A program made the position numbers and the translations under genes. The notes below the pieces were generated by a model. It was given only the letters and a program-made list of their open reading frames with translations. It was not told where the DNA came from and made no database searches. A stretch of DNA of 64,000 nt from Rhynochetos jubatus (lineage: Eukaryota > Chordata > Aves > Eurypygiformes > Rhynochetidae), in contig CM050652.1 of assembly GCA_027574665.1 (NCBI GenBank), positions 39,956,307 to 40,020,306 of the forward strand. Reading direction: 5' to 3'. Shown in pieces: positions 60,781 through 64,000 of the stretch. Position 1 is the stretch's first letter, and every line of letters begins with the position of its first letter.

Positions 60781-63700
60781 GAAACCATATTTTCACTAGG
60801 AACACTATAAAAATACATCATCTTATCTTTAACCTGGCCATGCCATCGGCAATTAATTTGTTTGCTTTCCTAATGAAAAGGTAAATAAACATGACAAATA
60901 TTTAATCTGCAATCTTTCCCTCTTGCCAGTATGTGGTTGGTTTCTCATAGCAACAACAGCCATGCCATTGTCAACAACAGGCCACTTGAGTTACTGCGAG
61001 CCTGGACTAATTCCACTGAACATAACAGTCCTACATCTGTCCTTCATTGTAGCTGTCTCCCTGGTGCCAGCTGGAAGGCTTGCTCATGGTGGTTCTGCAA
61101 GCCAAGGGTCAGCAAACAGTCCTAGTCACAATCCCTCCCACCTCCTCTGGCTCATCTCCCTTGGATGCTGCTCCTACAGGGATGCAGGAGCAAGTGGCGA
61201 TAAACACACAGATAGCTATGTGCCCTCCAGAAAGTGTTGAGCAGAAATAGCTCTGCGACAATGAAAAACAGGAGGAACAGAAACCCAAGCTGGTTCAGCA
61301 ATTTCAGAAGCTAGTCCAGATTCAAAGCAGTGTGTCAGGCGTGCCATCTGACTCACCATCATCTCACTAGGATGATAATAAATCTTTTATCTTGTAGCCC
61401 CTACTGCATTCTGCCTTTGGGCAATCAGTCATGCAAAGTCCCTGATTTCATTCTGCAGATGATCATGCTATTTATCAGTGAACCAATTTTCTTCACATGA
61501 CCTTCTCTTTAATATCTAGTTGGCCTTGGTCAAAGTCCCAATTAAAATTCTTCCTTCATCAGTAAACTGTTTATATACCATTTTTTTAGCGTAATAGCAC
61601 GTCAATCAAGACTCCAGCAGTCACTAAAAGCAGGTTTCATGCTCCATACTAGGTCGCTGTTTGTTTCTCAAGCTGCCTATAAATTTCACAGCTCAACTAA
61701 TAATGCATTAGAGCAGTTAAATGTGAATAAAATTATAACAAACTGAACTATAATAGCTTTTTATTGCAGTTTCTGCTACCAGTGTCTGGAATCCTGGAAA
61801 TATTACAGATCAAATCACTATTATTGCAAATAATTGCACGTAACACAGTGAATTATTCTCTCTTAACATTTGACTGCAAAAGAAACTGACTATAATTATC
61901 TGGAGCGTTCCAGAAGACAAGGATTTAATCAGAAATCAATCAGCATATATGCACTTTGCATTTAATACTAAGAAACTGTCAGTGCAGGTAGAAAATTTCC
62001 CAAGTTAGATTTCACCATAGTTACTAGCCTGTTAGAAGAATACAAAATATGATTTTAAAAATCCCTGTGACCAATTGACTACATGTGTCAACTTGCCTTG
62101 AAAGATTAACTTAATTATGTAGAAAGAGGGAAAACAGAGCTGGTAGGATTGGTAGGATTTAAAACTCTTTGATGTTTATTTCTTAAGTGCTGAGATAGGG
62201 CACTTGAAACCACATATAATACTATGAAAATGTGCTATTTAATGTAAATGTCATGCACACATCATCTTTGAATGGAAAGTGTTATGAAATCCTTGACCAA
62301 GCTGGAAGTTATCTCAAATAGGTCTTATTAAAAGATGTTTTCTCACATCTTGTTATTGTAGGACTAAAAATAGATCATCAAAGTTAGTGGGAAATAAGTC
62401 TGTGGTGAAAATCTGTTTTCTGCATTAGCACCTCCGTGTTTTCTTCTTAGCTAATAAACTCCACTTTTCTAGGGTTCCCAAGTTCATGAGGCTAAATTCA
62501 GAGGTCTTAGACACCACAAATGACTTACGGTCCCCAAACCCAGCAAAACTATGGTCTAAGCAACCCTCCTCATGTGTCACCAGGGCTTGGCGATGCCCCA
62601 AATTACCAGTGGACTCCCCAGTGTGTCTTTATGATTTTCTAGGCATCTGAAGATGTGCATATCCTCCTTACTCAGAACAGCCCTATTTGGGGAATTTTGG
62701 GGGCTCAGTTCTGTTTAAGCCAACTGAGAGTCCAGAAAATAGACATTCTCTCAGATTTATAGCGTGTACTCGCAGAATTCCTACCTTCTAGCCTCTTATA
62801 GTCAATGGAAAAAGTCAGCCAGATTTCAAATACCACTCAACTGACTTATAAAGATGCCTCCTTTAGAACTGAACAGGAAAGTGGGCATTTGTCTCTGCTG
62901 TTTATGAAAGGAGACAAGAGTGACTTCTATGTGGACACCAACATTTGAGCAGATTCCTCCCATCTTCACATCTAATGCACTCAGGATACTAACACCATTG
63001 AAATGACTTATAGATACTTCATACACAGAGAGTAGATTTCATAAGGCAGTAGATTTGATATTGATGGCAATTCTGGTTAGATCTGTAAGGTGTAATTTAC
63101 CCTAATTTCGAGGGGAGGGGAAGGGGAAATACAGATATAAAATTCACATCACATGAGGAAAGTCTGAAATAATGAATATGAGATTTTTACATTGAAGAGG
63201 AAATTCAGAATTTTTGGATGTTTACAGCATTGTAAAATTTCACTCAAAAAAAAAATAAAGGAAAATCAAAATGAAATCATTTTCCCCTTGAAATATTTGA
63301 CTAGATTGCATCACATTCTTTAGATGTCCTTGAATGTCCTCTTTTTCTTTTTTTTTTTTACTTTCAAATCATAATGTTTGTCTCAGACCCTGAAGCATAA
63401 CTGAATTGTTTCTGCTTGTTGCATCTCAGGACATTTGTAGCTGTAAAATTATGTCAAAACAAAGACTTTTGCTAAGTGAGACATTAAAGGAAATTGTAAT
63501 ATAAGGACAGGTCTTAAAATATTTTTTTCCCAATGTATTGTTTAAGCTGGATCAGAAGAATTTTTTATCAAAAGAATAACACTGCAGTTTTATCAGGGCA
63601 TGAAACAAATGTGCCATCTTAATCTGACCTTCAGGTACACTCTATTTGGTTGAGCGACTGGCTGCTTATTCCTTTCTATTTAAAAGGCCAATATACAACC

Positions 63701-64000
63701 TGGGGTAGAAAAACAGTTAATAGAAAACTGACAAATGAACTTCTATACTAGAGTGACAAAGTACTGTAATGAATAAAACCTCTTATTTTAAATACAAATT
63801 AAGAAATATTTTGCTCCAGAGCAACAGTGCAAATAAAAGTTTAAGAGAAAAACATCGTTTACATAGTATGGTTTTAAGAGTGCTTATCACCCCAGGGAGC
63901 AGTGATATTTCCTTTGACACTAGCGCAATTTTATTTAATGGAGGCAAACCTGGATTTGCTTGCTACTGTTCAAACTAGACATCATGATTCAGAGAACATG

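Noticed and set aside
63109..63126. G-quadruplex in ggggaggggaagggg
   Set aside because: Only three runs of four G are present, short of a standard four-tract quadruplex.

Overview
This window looks like nuclear DNA from a bird. Three 5'-truncated CR1 (chicken repeat 1) LINE tails with the typical avian 3' sequence lie in it, and the only protein-coding gene I can support is a vertebrate voltage-gated potassium channel gene with large introns. Nothing bacterial, plastid or viral is visible. Nearly all short open reading frames are chance frames in intergenic or intronic sequence.

The gene is KCNC2 (Kv3.2), on the minus strand. The window holds its 3' part: the large membrane-domain exon (38079-39009, S1 through S6 plus the start of the cytoplasmic tail), a 168-bp tail exon (35519-35686), and two alternative last coding exons. 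One (31516-31652) gives the long tail ending in SPIPSIL; the other (30734-30795) gives the short tail ending in EARSLS. All splice junctions have canonical AG/GT ends and the phases agree (0 into the membrane exon, 1 at each later junction). The first coding exon, with the T1 tetramerisation domain, is absent and must lie beyond 64000, so positions 39010-64000 are intron 1. The transcript end is not fixed; several AATAAA signals on the minus strand lie between about 28570 and 31455.

Layout: 1-10283 gene-free, intergenic; 10284-10845 CR1 on the minus strand with a fold-back at its 5' end; 10846-17935 gene-free; 17936-18630 CR1 on the plus strand, followed by a second short CR1 tail at 18782-18820; 18821-27744 gene-free, including a GC-richer block at 21.1-22.7 kb; 27745-28303 a third CR1 on the plus strand; 28304-30733 probable KCNC2 3' UTR and flank; 30734-39009 KCNC2 exons and introns 2 and 3; 39010-64000 intron 1, with a diverged pair of about 230-bp direct repeats (42.8 and 43.6 kb), an old LINE-like tail (42.4 kb), homopolymer runs, and a pyrimidine-rich block (49.6-50.2 kb).

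I found no undescribed multi-gene system. The points most worth checking are an arginine in the outer pore mouth of the channel where mammalian Kv3.2 (from memory) has glutamine, retention of both alternative C-terminal exons, the duplicated block in intron 1, the palindromic 5' junction of the first CR1, and several AT-rich blocks that read like conserved non-coding elements.
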